Positions 18,265-27,273 of a stretch of 64,000 nucleotides of DNA are shown piece after piece. Below the pieces are notes generated by a model that was not told the DNA's origin, did no database searches, and saw only the letters and a program-made list of their open reading frames with translations. The stretch lies in assembly GCF_009740285.1 (NCBI RefSeq), contig NZ_CP046566.1, positions 1,604,501-1,668,500 of the forward strand, read 5' to 3'. The stretch is from Phnomibacter ginsenosidimutans. Its GTDB lineage: Bacteria > Bacteroidota > Bacteroidia > Chitinophagales > Chitinophagaceae. The position numbers and the translations under genes were made by a program. Each line of letters starts with the position of its first letter. Within the stretch, counting starts at the first letter, position 1.

Positions 18265-18818
18265 ATGAAAAAATCTTACTCGCAGGCATGCTGCTGGCAG
18301 CCACGCTTACACAAGCTCAAACAGAAAAAAACTCAGTACTGGTAGGCGGTGGCTTTTCACTGCAAACAGGAAGTGGCAACAGCCAGTTTTCACTTAACCC
18401 GACAGTTGGTGTATTTGCAGCAGATAACTTTTTACTGGGTGGCACCCTCACCTTTAATACGCAAAAACTGGGTAGTGTCAAGAGTACCGAATTTGGCATC
18501 GGCCCCTTTGCCCGCTATTATTTCGGCAATACCAGTACCAAGCCTTTCCTGGTAGGTGAATTTGATTTTTTGAGTTCCAAAACCAAACAGTCGAGCACGG
18601 CCAGCGAAATAAAAACGAATGGCACCCGCTTTCTTATCGGATTGGGTTTTGCAGCATTTGTAAATGAAACAGTAGCGGTAGAAGGCGTAAGTGGCTATAG
18701 CTACAGCAAATTTAAAAATGTAGATGGCAACGGAGGCTTCAACCTACGGTTGGGCTTTGGTATTTATTTCAACCGCCGCTCTGCCAAAGACCTGAAAACA
18801 AACGTTATGGGTAAGTAA
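18265..18818 (+). CDS. Outer-membrane beta-barrel protein, frameshift at start codon run
   Basis: About 184 residues. The body has the alternating strands and terminal aromatic residues of a small outer-membrane barrel (VLVGGGFSLQTGSG, FGIGPFARYYFGNTSTKPFL, FNLRLGFGIYF). The signal peptide is only visible after adding one A to the A6 run 18268-18273: ATG then reads MKKILLAGMLLAATLTQAQ, a textbook leader with a Gln after the cleavage site. As written the ATG frame runs out of phase and the barrel frame has no good start. A terminator at 18844-18878 follows. Function beyond a porin-like or OmpW/OmpA-like barrel is unknown. Confidence 0.82.
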
Positions 18819-18843
18819 TAACGACTGCAGATTGCTGAATACA

Positions 18844-18878
18844 AATAAAGCCTGTACTCAGTTGGTACAGGCTTTATT
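18844..18878. terminator. Bidirectional terminator between barrel protein and ubiD
   Basis: AATAAAGCCTGTAC (18844-18857) pairs with GTACAGGCTTTATT (18865-18878), a perfect 14-bp stem with a 7-base loop between convergent genes. Confidence 0.9.
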
Positions 18879-18894
18879 ATTTATTAGAAAACGA

Positions 18895-20745
18895 TTATGC
18901 TACTCCATGCAAACTGCCACCCTTGGCAAACAGTTGATCGATGCGTTTTTCTACCGCAGGATCTTTTACTAATGCGGGTGCATGGTGCGGTTTAATGCGG
19001 GCATCAATTATCAGCGGACCGCGGCAGCCCCAGTGTTTGTGCTCGGTAATTGCACCAATGCCATGCATATCGTGGCTGGGGTTGCAGCGGGTGTAGGTTA
19101 CCCACAAATAGTTGTTGAGGGTAGCAGCTGTAAAGCTGGAATCGTCGGCAATAACAATGATTTGTACTGTTTGTAGTTTGTTGTTTGCTGTTTGTAGTTG
19201 TGGCTCCAGCTGTGCATTCAATGCTGCTATTTCTTTCGCAGCATTTTCATAAGTGGTAAATGCATTTGCTTGCAATGCCACTACACCCGGCATGCAAACT
19301 TGTGGGTTGACAAATCCTTGTAAGTCTTTCAGTTCAGCAGGCACTTCGGTGGCCAACTCCCGCAGTTTTTCGCCATAGGCGGCCAGTACTACTTTACTGC
19401 CACTGTTGATGCCCGTGCCGCTGTAGTCGAGGGTATCGATGGTGGTGTTGGTGTAAAAATGCACATCTCTTGTAAGGTCGATGCGTTCGAGCAGGTACTG
19501 CATAAACGCCTGCACGTTGTGTGTATGCAGTTGGTTGGTATCATCTGCCGTGATGAACAAGAATTTGGCCAAACTCAATTGACCAGTACCTAAAATATGG
19601 TTGGCTATGGTGAGCAATTCTGCCGGTTGTTTAGCAGGCATGTATGGCGTGTACCTTTCGCTGCCGATAGCCAGCAGCAACGGGTGTACACCAGCAGCAT
19701 CCACGGCATGCACTTCTTTTACGCCAGGTATTTCGTTGGGGATAGCGTCGCCCGTCATTTCATGAATGAGTTGACCAAAGCTGGTGTCTTCCTGTGGCGG
19801 ACGGCCCACTACGGTAAACGGCCAGATGGCGTTCTTTTTGGCATACACCTTGTGCACCCGCATCAGTGGAAACGGATGGGTGAGGCTGTAGTATCCGAGA
19901 TGATCGCCAAAAGGACCTTCGGGTTTGTTGTCACCGGGATATACTTCGCCGGTAATCACAAAATCAGCATCGGTGCTGATGGCAAAACCATCGCGGTATG
20001 TGTAGCGGAAACGACGGCCGCCGAGGATGCCTGCAAAAGTCATTTCGCTCAGGCCCTCGGGCAGCGGCATTACTGCCGACACGGTATGCGATGGCGGGCC
20101 ACCCACAAAGCAACTTACTTTAAGCGGTTGACCTTTGCGGTTGGCCTTGGTTTGGTGTACGCCAATGCCGCGGTGCAACTGGTAGTGCAGCCCAATTTCT
20201 TTGTCCATTTCATACTCATTGCCGCTGAGCTGAATGCGGTACATGCCCAGGTTGGCTTTCATAATGCCGGGCTGGTCAATGTCTTCGGTGTACACCTGCG
20301 GCAGGGTTACAAAAGCGCCGCCATCCATGGGCCAGTGTTGAATGAGCGGCAAATCGCTGATGCGGATTTCATCTGCCAGCACAGGTTTGCTCAACGGATT
20401 TTTGAGCGGCAAAGCTTTAATGGCAGCGAGGCCGGTACCCACATTTTTAAGCGGCGATTTTAGCGCCTTCATGGGATCGTTTTTCAACTGCACCATTTGC
20501 TGCACCTGCGCCAGGGTATCGCGGAAAATGAATTTGCTGCGGTCGACGGTACCGAAAATATTGGAGGCCGCCCTGTATTTCGAGCCTTTTACATTTTCGA
20601 ACAACAGCGCCGGGCCCTGCGCATCATACACCCGCAGGTGAATGGCGGCCATTTCCAAATGCGGGTCTACTTCTTCTTTAATTCTAATGAGATGACCATT
20701 TTTTTCGAGGTCAATCAAACATGCTTCTAACGATGCGTATGCCAT
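18895..20745 (-). CDS. UbiD family prenylated-FMN decarboxylase
   Basis: 616-residue UbiD-family protein. UbiD enzymes use prenyl-FMN and a metal to decarboxylate aromatic or unsaturated acids, for example in quinone biosynthesis. Conserved segments include DLPLIQHWPMDGGAFVTLP, the EGPFGDHLGYYS block that carries the acidic catalytic residues, VVGRPPQEDTSFGQLIHE, and SHDMHGIGAITEHKHWGCRG near the end. Bacteroidota use UbiD proteins in menaquinone pathways, which is a plausible role here. No UbiX is seen nearby. Residues about 515-530 contain LQTANNKLQTVQ, encoded by a CAAAC-rich word repeat that also occurs in intergenic DNA. The ATG at 20745 is clear. Confidence 0.93.
   Translation of the reverse strand: MAYASLEACLIDLEKNGHLIRIKEEVDPHLEMAAIHLRVYDAQGPALLFENVKGSKYRAASNIFGTVDRSKFIFRDTLAQVQQMVQLKNDPMKALKSPLKNVGTGLAAIKALPLKNPLSKPVLADEIRISDLPLIQHWPMDGGAFVTLPQVYTEDIDQPGIMKANLGMYRIQLSGNEYEMDKEIGLHYQLHRGIGVHQTKANRKGQPLKVSCFVGGPPSHTVSAVMPLPEGLSEMTFAGILGGRRFRYTYRDGFAISTDADFVITGEVYPGDNKPEGPFGDHLGYYSLTHPFPLMRVHKVYAKKNAIWPFTVVGRPPQEDTSFGQLIHEMTGDAIPNEIPGVKEVHAVDAAGVHPLLLAIGSERYTPYMPAKQPAELLTIANHILGTGQLSLAKFLFITADDTNQLHTHNVQAFMQYLLERIDLTRDVHFYTNTTIDTLDYSGTGINSGSKVVLAAYGEKLRELATEVPAELKDLQGFVNPQVCMPGVVALQANAFTTYENAAKEIAALNAQLEPQLQTANNKLQTVQIIVIADDSSFTAATLNNYLWVTYTRCNPSHDMHGIGAITEHKHWGCRGPLIIDARIKPHHAPALVKDPAVEKRIDQLFAKGGSLHGVA
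19161..19203 (-). repeat. CAAAC-type word repeat inside the ubiD reading frame
   Basis: On the minus strand this stretch reads CAACTACAAACAGCAAAC followed by AACAAACTACAAACAG, the same vocabulary as the intergenic repeat at 33857-33925. It is in frame and encodes LQTANNKLQTV. Confidence 0.6.
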
Positions 20746-20759
20746 AGCTGCGAAGGTAA

Positions 20760-20795
20760 TAAAAGGCTGAAGGCGTAAAGCTGCAGGCTTAAAGT
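20760..20795. repeat. Degenerate AAGGCTGAAGGC word repeat
   Basis: AAAAGGCTGAAGGCGTAAAG and further permutations (GCAGGCTTAAAG) upstream of ubiD. Related words occur at 27231-27272 and 29990-30050. Confidence 0.5.
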
Positions 20796-20979
20796 GAAAT
20801 GCTCAATGCACTTGCCACGTATCAACAACATTTTTTGGAAAAGAAGGTTGGGAAATGCGTATTCAAAAAATCTTTCTTTTTACATCATGTATGTATCAAC
20901 GCCCAAGAGTTTGGTGCAAATGTGAGCCTGCTTGTGAGTCTATCGTTGTCTTTCGGCCCTGTGCCTACAGCGTTTTCCG

Positions 20980-20987
20980 TACTTTTG
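20980..20987 (+). promoter_or_regulatory. -7 promoter box for prfC
   Basis: TACTTTTG, 14 bases before the ATG at 21002. The 255-base gap to ubiD holds this box and a word repeat; no other gene is seen in it. Confidence 0.5.
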
Positions 20988-21001
20988 CCGGCCTTTTGAT
21001 T

Positions 21002-22592
21002 ATGAAATACGCAGCCGAAATAGAAAAGCGCAAAACATTTGCGATCATCAGTCACCCCGATGCGGGTAAGACTACCCTCACCGAAAAACTCCTGTTGTTT
21101 GGTGGTGCCATTCAAACCGCCGGTGCCGTAAAAAGCAACAAAATCAAGAAACACGCCACCAGCGATTTCATGGAAATTGAGCGGCAGCGGGGTATCTCGG
21201 TGGCTACATCGGTGATGACGTTTGAATACAAAAACACCCTCATCAACCTCCTGGATACGCCGGGCCACAAAGACTTTGCCGAAGATACTTACCGAACGCT
21301 TACCGCAGTGGACAGTGTAATACTGGTGATTGATAGTGTGAATGGTGTGGAAGATCAAACCCGCCGTTTGATGGAAGTCATCAGCATGCGGAAAACGCCG
21401 GTGATGGTGTTTGTAAACAAAATGGACCGCGACGGTAAAAACCGCTACGACCTGCTGGAGGAAATTGAAAACGAATTGAAGATTCAGCTGCACCCCATGA
21501 CCTGGCCCATCAACAGCGGCAAGGATTTTAAAGGAGTGTACGACCTCACTCAAAAAGGACTGGTGCTATTTACCGCGGGTACCAAACAAACGGATGATGA
21601 AGACATTGTAGAAATCAGTGACCTGAGTAGTGCGGTGCTCGATGAAAAAGTAGGTGACAAAGACGCTGCTACGTTGCGGGAAGATGTGGAACTGATTGAT
21701 GGTGTGTATGGCGAACTGAATGTTGACGAATACCTGAGCGGCGATAAGGCACCGGTGTTCTTTGGCTCGGCCGTCAACAACTTTGGCGTGAAAGAATTGC
21801 TTGATACATTCATCAACATTGCACCAACGCCCCGCAACCGCAACACCAATACAAGAAGCGTAAATGTGCAGGAAGACAAGATGAGTGGCTTCGTGTTTAA
21901 AATTCATGCCAACCTCGACCCCAAGCACCGCGACCGCATTGCCTTCTTCCGTATTTGTAGCGGCCGCTTCGAACGGAACAAATATTACCACCACGTTCGC
22001 CTCGATAAAGACATTCGCTTCAGCAACCCCTATACCTTTTTGGCCCGCAGTAAAGATGTGGTGGAAGATGCGTACCCCGGCGATATTGTGGGTTTGTTTG
22101 ATACCGGCAACTTCAAAATAGGAGACACCCTCACCGAAGGCGAAAACTTCTTTTACACAGGCATTCCTACTTTTTCGCCAGAGATATTTAAAGAAGTGGT
22201 GAACAAGGATCCGATGAAAACAAAGCAGCTGGAAAAAGGCTTGCTGCAGCTGACCGACGAAGGCGTGGCGCAATTGTTTACCCAGCATGGCGGCAACAAA
22301 AAAATTATTGGTTGCGTTGGCGAACTGCAGTTTGAAGTGATTCAATACCGCTTGCTGCAAGAATATGGTGCGAGTGTACAATTCAACACCTTACCGTTTT
22401 ACAAAGCCTGCTGGATTACCAGTAAGGATCGAGAAAAAACTCGACGATTTCACCCGCTTCAAAATGGCCAACATTGCCGAAGACAAAGACGGGCACTTGG
22501 TTTATCTGGCCCAAAGCGAGTGGTTCCTTAATACGGAACGCACCAACAACCCCGATATTGAGTTTCACTTTACCAGTGAAGTACACAAATAG
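21002..22592 (+). CDS. prfC: Peptide chain release factor 3, frameshift at 22434-22439
   Basis: GTPase that recycles RF1/RF2 from the ribosome after termination. G1 is [15 protein letters not shown]3 is [16 protein letters not shown], and G4 is [14 protein letters not shown], with the RF3 stretch [20 protein letters not shown] between. The frame breaks at an A6 run (22434-22439): one A fewer gives [20 protein letters not shown] and continues to the stop at 22592, for 529 residues, the standard RF3 length. The ATG at 21002 ([20 protein letters not shown]) is chosen over an upstream extension that has no homology. Unlike prfB, prfC is not known for programmed frameshifting, so an over-called homopolymer is the simplest explanation. 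Confidence 0.95.
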
Positions 22593-22593
22593 C

Positions 22594-22617
22594 AAAAGCC
22601 CCGTTTGGGGCTTTTTT
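22594..22617 (+). terminator. Rho-independent terminator of prfC
   Basis: AAAAGCCCC-GTTT-GGGGCTTTTTT directly after the stop codon. Confidence 0.93.
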
Positions 22618-22705
22618 GTTTTCATCGCAAAGGCACGGAGGCGCAAAGAATATATTGTAGTAAAACATCAATTACTAATAATGTAATTATTCTTTCAGCA
22701 TTGCA

Positions 22706-22740
22706 TAAAAAAAACGCAGCACACCCGGCTGCGTTTTTTA
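22706..22740. terminator. Terminator hairpin before the convergent DUF3857 gene
   Basis: TAAAAAAAACGCAGC (22706-22720), loop ACACCCG, GCTGCGTTTTTTA (22728-22740). A/T tails on both sides allow use in both directions; it lies just after the minus-strand DUF3857 gene ends. Confidence 0.9.
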
Positions 22741-22751
22741 TTTTGTAAAGC

Positions 22752-25033
22752 TTACTGCTTTTTCAAAATGATTTTTGATTGAGAGAAGTTGTAGGCGGCG
22801 TCGATGAATTGCATGGCATTGCTCCATTGTGACAGTTCAAAAAACTTGCCTTTGTACTGCTTGCTTACCTCAATGGTAAGCAGGTTGCCTGCTATTGTAG
22901 CCTTGCTGATAAAACTACCTGTTTCATTGCTGACTTGCTGGTTCAGGTTGTCGGTATCGGCCAGTGTATAGCCGACAGGTATGGCAAGAGTGATCGTCCA
23001 GCTGAGGGTGCGGGGCAGTCCAAAATTGATGGGTGCCATGCGGGTACGTTCCTCTTTTTTCAACTGAGTTTGTGTACCAATCAGCAGCGGCAAATCTACA
23101 ATCAGGTCATCGCCGGCCTTGGCTACGGTTTCGTCCAGCGAAAACTGCTCCGAATATTTGAGCGGCATTTTTTTGAAAGCTCGTCCATCCTGCAGCAATC
23201 TAAACTGGTCGTATTTTTTTACTTCTCTGCTATACTCACTTTCGGCAAGGGCCTGCATTTGCTTCGGCTTTTCTTCTTTCCATTCTTTCTTTTGTGCTGC
23301 CCATTCTTCCTGTAATTTTTCTTGTTGGTTTTTGGGCTCATAATCCCACATACTGCTACCACCATAGTTTTTTACATCCGTTTCTAAGAATGCTGTGCCA
23401 GCTAATATTTCATCAATGCTTCCTTCTTTGCAGGCACCGGTTATTTCTACTTCTTTTTGAATATTGAAAGCAGTAAGACTGGTGTCAAGTGTTACTTTCA
23501 GTTGGTAAGCAAACTTATTGGTGCTGGTGTCGCCACCGGGTACAATATCGTATTTTACTGCTGCCTTCGATTTACTGTCGGCAGCAGGAAAAGTCAGGCA
23601 TTCATTGCCAGCAAGGTAGGAGGGAATTTCACCGGGGTTGAGGTGGTCGTTGGGATTGAAATAATATTTGTTGTTGAAGCGAATGCCCCAAATGATTTCG
23701 CGGTTGAATGCGAGGTCTTGAATGTTTGTTCTGTTGTTAGAGGTGGTGACTACTATGTCGTGAGCAATGTTGCGTTTAGCCATCATGCCGCTCATGATTT
23801 GCGCAAATACAAAGTCGTGCCAACCGCTACGCAGGGTGTAGCTACGAATCATATAATACACGTTGCGTACATAATCTTCTTCCTTGGCTTCCGCACTTCC
23901 ATTTTCTTTCATGCGGTTGTACATGTTTTTGATGAGTGTGCCAGGGCTTTTGCTAATGCCTTCTGTGTACAGCGACATGTTGTTGAGCCCGTCCATTTCA
24001 TACCAAAACAGTTTTACTTTTTCTGTCAGTTCTTCTTTGGTTACAGGGCGGTTCAGTTCATCTTGGTTTTTAAACCAGATAAAATCTTGCTTGCGGTTGC
24101 TGGCATAAATCACCTGAAACTTAATAGCGGGTAATTCTACATATTCATTCAGGTAGCGGGTGTCTTTCAACTTATCTCTGTGTTGGTCTACCCAGCGGTA
24201 AGTTTTTTTATCGCCGTTGTCTTTGGCTTCAAATTGACCTGCACCTCGCATGGCACGGTAGCCAACAAAATTTTTGTTGTCGGTGCTGATTTCAATCACC
24301 TGTTTTTCTACAGGCATACTACGGTTACACAAGTAGTACACAGGGTCAAACTCTTTGTAATTTACCTGACCGAAATACACCTGCGTATTCGTATGAAAAA
24401 ATTCATACTCTAATACATCGCCCACTTCCATATTGGGAATGGCTACTTTAAAATAAATGGGTTGATAGCTGGCACTTGCTTTGTAATCGGTATATCCTGT
24501 AAAGTCGGCGGGCACTTCTTTGATGTTGCTCACACGGGCAGCATCTTTCAGTGAAACCTCTTCGGTGCTGCCATCTTTTTTGATGATTCTTGCTGCAAAC
24601 AAATCCAGATTGTTGAACCGGAAATACACCACACTGAATTGATCAACGGCATATTTGTCTTGCATCAAAATGCGCCGGCGTTCATTCTCTTCTACTACTA
24701 TGCTGTTTTCATGATAGCTGTTGGCCAGCAGCAGGGAAGTGCCCAAAGTTGGAATGGCAAAAATGGCTCCCCAAAGGTTTCTTGAAATTACAGACCTGCT
24801 GGAAGCACCTTTTTGTCAAAATCAAAACTGGTTTTGTGCGACAGCAATACCGCACTTTCGTTGGGCCATGCAGTACTTGTCTGGCTGGTAAAGTCAGCAT
24901 CATCCTTCAGGAGCGGATGCTCCTGAAGTCTTTTGTCATGAGCTTCCAATGCTTTGGCTGAAATACGTTGTGCGTTGCTATGGCTGCAGACCAGTATGAG
25001 TAGTAATAATATGCCTGTAAAATGAATACGCAT
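22752..25033 (-). CDS. DUF3857 protein with degenerate transglutaminase-like domain, frameshift at 24810-24814
   Basis: About 760 residues after repair. A signal peptide (ILLLLILVCSHSNAQ) starts the protein, then a DUF3857-type beta-sandwich domain (YQPIYFKVAIPNMEVGDVLE) and a transglutaminase-like region. In that region the residues of the Cys-His-Asp triad are not seen: where the active neighbour has YGDCKGM this protein has SGWHDFVFAQIMSGMM, and where the neighbour has DNHAICVLY it has NREIIWGIRF. The frame breaks at a T5 run (A5 in the gene); one more base reads FDKKGASSRSVISRNLWGAI and joins the signal-peptide part to the main part. It is followed upstream, 29 bases away, by a second DUF3857 protein with an intact triad. 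Confidence 0.8.
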
Positions 25034-25062
25034 AGAATGTAGATTGTAAGAGAGAAACCAGA

Positions 25063-27015
25063 TTATTGAACCGTAACGCTGATTTTGTTGCGGTTAAACT
25101 CTTTTATTTTATTGATGTAGGTTTTCCAGTCTGTAAAGTCGCTGGGATAAATTACCGGAGTGTTGATGATGAAATCTTTTTGCAACAACAGTGTATTTTG
25201 TTGCAGTGTGTAGCTGGCCGCAAAAGTGTTTTGTTTAAAGTTGAATTTGGTGTCGGCTGGTTTGGCATTTACTACTGCGCCAGCAGGCAGCGTCAGGCTG
25301 ATTTCATCTTTGGCCCACACCACATAGTCCAAATCGAAAGGCGATTGGCGGTCGTCTTTCGGTAATACGCCGCTCAAAGAAGTGGGCACAAAATCGATGC
25401 CCAAATATTTTTGTTTGCCGGCACTGGTTACGCCATTGCTTACTTCTACATCGCCTTCAATGCTGATGTCGATATCCCGGTTTTTGAAATCACTTGACTT
25501 TACATTGCTGGCTTCAATGTTGTTGTCGCCCATTTCTACCAGACTTTTCAAGAAGTCCTGTTTTTTATTGGCTGGTATACTGTTGTACAGGTTGTGAAAA
25601 TAATTACGGGCCTCGCCGGAGAATACCACTTTTACCCGACCCTTAATTACATTGTCTTGCAGGCTCAGATTGGCTTTGGTAAGCATCAGGTTGGCTTCAG
25701 GTTTGGCTACGGGTACTTTTTCTACCTTAAAATTTTCTCCCTGTTCTACCAGTACGGTTTTGCCTTGTATGCGAAATGCATCTCTGCCCAGCGGCGCATA
25801 TTTTTCAGTACCATCTATAAAATAGGTTTGGCCTTTGTGGTAGAGCACACAAATAGCGTGGTTGTCTACACACATGCTGTGCACCTCATTGTGGTCGTAC
25901 GGAATGTCGCGGGTGCCTACCCAGGCAAAGTGTGCATCAAAGCCGGCCAGCTTCAGCATTTCTGTTACCAAATTGGCCATGCCTTTACAATCGCCGTATT
26001 TGTTTTTGAAAACCGTTTGTACCGTTTCTGGCACAAACCCTGCGTAGCCTTCTTCGTAAGCGATGTAGCGAATATTGTCTTGTACCCAGTAGTAAATGGC
26101 TTTTATTTTTTCTTCATCACTGTTTTTGCCGGCAATGATGCCGGGCACCAGAGTTTTTAAATCTGCATTGTCGTTGCTGGCTTTATCATACAGTTTCTTG
26201 TACCATTTGTACAAGTCGCCTACACTGGCAAATCCACTGTATGGAATCTTATTGATTTCGTACGATAACGTAGTAACAATAATGTGCGGCAGGTAGTAGG
26301 GGCGTGCCAGTGAGTTGGGTTCTGATTTCACTTCTTTCAGGTTAATGGCTTCGTAACTGTAGGTAACGTTACCATTTCCCTTCTTCACTGTTTTCTTGAT
26401 ATCATATCCGGCGAAGTTCATTTCCTTGATATCAATCTTGATCCAGTCGGGTACCACAAACTCAATAAGGTGAGTTTTTTGCGGATAAAAACTGTGAAAG
26501 AAATACCGCGACATATACTTGGTGTCTGTAAAAAAAGAACTGTATTCAAAAGCAATACGTGAACCAGGTTGAGCACCCTCTACACCCAAAAAGGCACCAT
26601 AAGTGTCGTCGAGAAAAATGCCATCATCAGTAAGCGGTATGCGGGCTGGTTGTATGCGTATTTGTTGCAGTTTATCGCCACGCAATGCCCCCATAGCAAA
26701 CTTGTCCAGTTTTACAAATTGATTGTAACCAATCAGGTGACCCATTTTGGCTTGCTTTTCCATCGCCGTCAGTTCTATACGTCCATCTTCAATGGCCATG
26801 GCTACCGGAGCTTTGTCCAATCCTTTGCCTGGTTCAAAGCGGATGGTCTTTACAATACGAAAAGCCGCGATGTCAGCTTTCTTACTGATTTTTTTGAGTT
26901 GCCCGAGTTGTGCAAGGCCTTCATCGTCGGGTGCGGGTGCCATTTGGCCAAATACAGAAAACGTGGTTGCGGTGAGCAACAGCAAGCTGCAAACAGCAGC
27001 ATAGAATTGTTTCAT
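25063..27015 (-). CDS. DUF3857 transglutaminase-like secreted protein
   Basis: 650-residue envelope protein. Residues 1-23 form a signal peptide (AAVCSLLLLTATTFSVFGQ). A DUF3857 beta-sandwich domain follows (SRIAFEYSSFFTDTKYMSRY), then a transglutaminase core with the full triad: Cys in FKNKYGDCKGMANLVTEML, His in VDNHAICVLY and Asp in FIDGTEKYAPLG. The C-terminal part is a further beta domain. Such proteins are widespread in Bacteroidota and of unknown substrate; protein cross-linking, peptidase or purely structural roles are all possible. The gene is co-directional with its degenerate paralogue, which follows it 29 bases downstream, suggesting a pair. Confidence 0.9.
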   Translation of the reverse strand: MKQFYAAVCSLLLLTATTFSVFGQMAPAPDDEGLAQLGQLKKISKKADIAAFRIVKTIRFEPGKGLDKAPVAMAIEDGRIELTAMEKQAKMGHLIGYNQFVKLDKFAMGALRGDKLQQIRIQPARIPLTDDGIFLDDTYGAFLGVEGAQPGSRIAFEYSSFFTDTKYMSRYFFHSFYPQKTHLIEFVVPDWIKIDIKEMNFAGYDIKKTVKKGNGNVTYSYEAINLKEVKSEPNSLARPYYLPHIIVTTLSYEINKIPYSGFASVGDLYKWYKKLYDKASNDNADLKTLVPGIIAGKNSDEEKIKAIYYWVQDNIRYIAYEEGYAGFVPETVQTVFKNKYGDCKGMANLVTEMLKLAGFDAHFAWVGTRDIPYDHNEVHSMCVDNHAICVLYHKGQTYFIDGTEKYAPLGRDAFRIQGKTVLVEQGENFKVEKVPVAKPEANLMLTKANLSLQDNVIKGRVKVVFSGEARNYFHNLYNSIPANKKQDFLKSLVEMGDNNIEASNVKSSDFKNRDIDISIEGDVEVSNGVTSAGKQKYLGIDFVPTSLSGVLPKDDRQSPFDLDYVVWAKDEISLTLPAGAVVNAKPADTKFNFKQNTFAASYTLQQNTLLLQKDFIINTPVIYPSDFTDWKTYINKIKEFNRNKISVTVQ

Positions 27016-27198
27016 AAGTAGGTGTCAAGAAGAGAAAATAGGTCCGATTTTTCGGGAGGGAAATTAGGACTAAAACTGCTCTCAAGAACTGATTTTACAA
27101 CATCGAACGGATGTTTTTCAGTGATGTGTATACGGGTGCTTATAGTAGTGGTGAATTATAATACAACTGTGTTGATGTTTCAATAATTGCCCACAAAA

Positions 27199-27229
27199 AA
27201 ACGCAGCAGATGATTCATCCGCTGCGTTT
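27199..27229 (-). terminator. Terminator hairpin after purB
   Basis: AAACGCAGC (27199-27207) and GCTGCGTTT (27221-27229) with inner GATG/CATC pairing, followed on the minus strand by a T-run (A-run 27195-27201 on plus). Confidence 0.8.
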
Positions 27230-27230
27230 C

Positions 27231-27272
27231 ACTTTTAACCTTTCGCCTTAAGCCTTTCGCTTTCAGCCTTCT
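27231..27272. repeat. Degenerate CCTTTCGC/AAGCCTT word repeat
   Basis: Permuted words such as CCTTTCGCCTTAAGCCTTTC and CTTTCAGCCTTC directly after the purB stop. They share GGCTGAAAG/AAGGC vocabulary, on the opposite strand, with the repeats at 20760 and 29990. Confidence 0.5.
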
Positions 27273-27273
27273 A

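Noticed and set aside
22434-22439. Programmed frameshift in release factor 3
   Set aside because: Programmed frameshifting is known for prfB, not prfC; the site is a plain A6 run without a stop codon or stimulatory structure, and other genes show the same kind of lesion.
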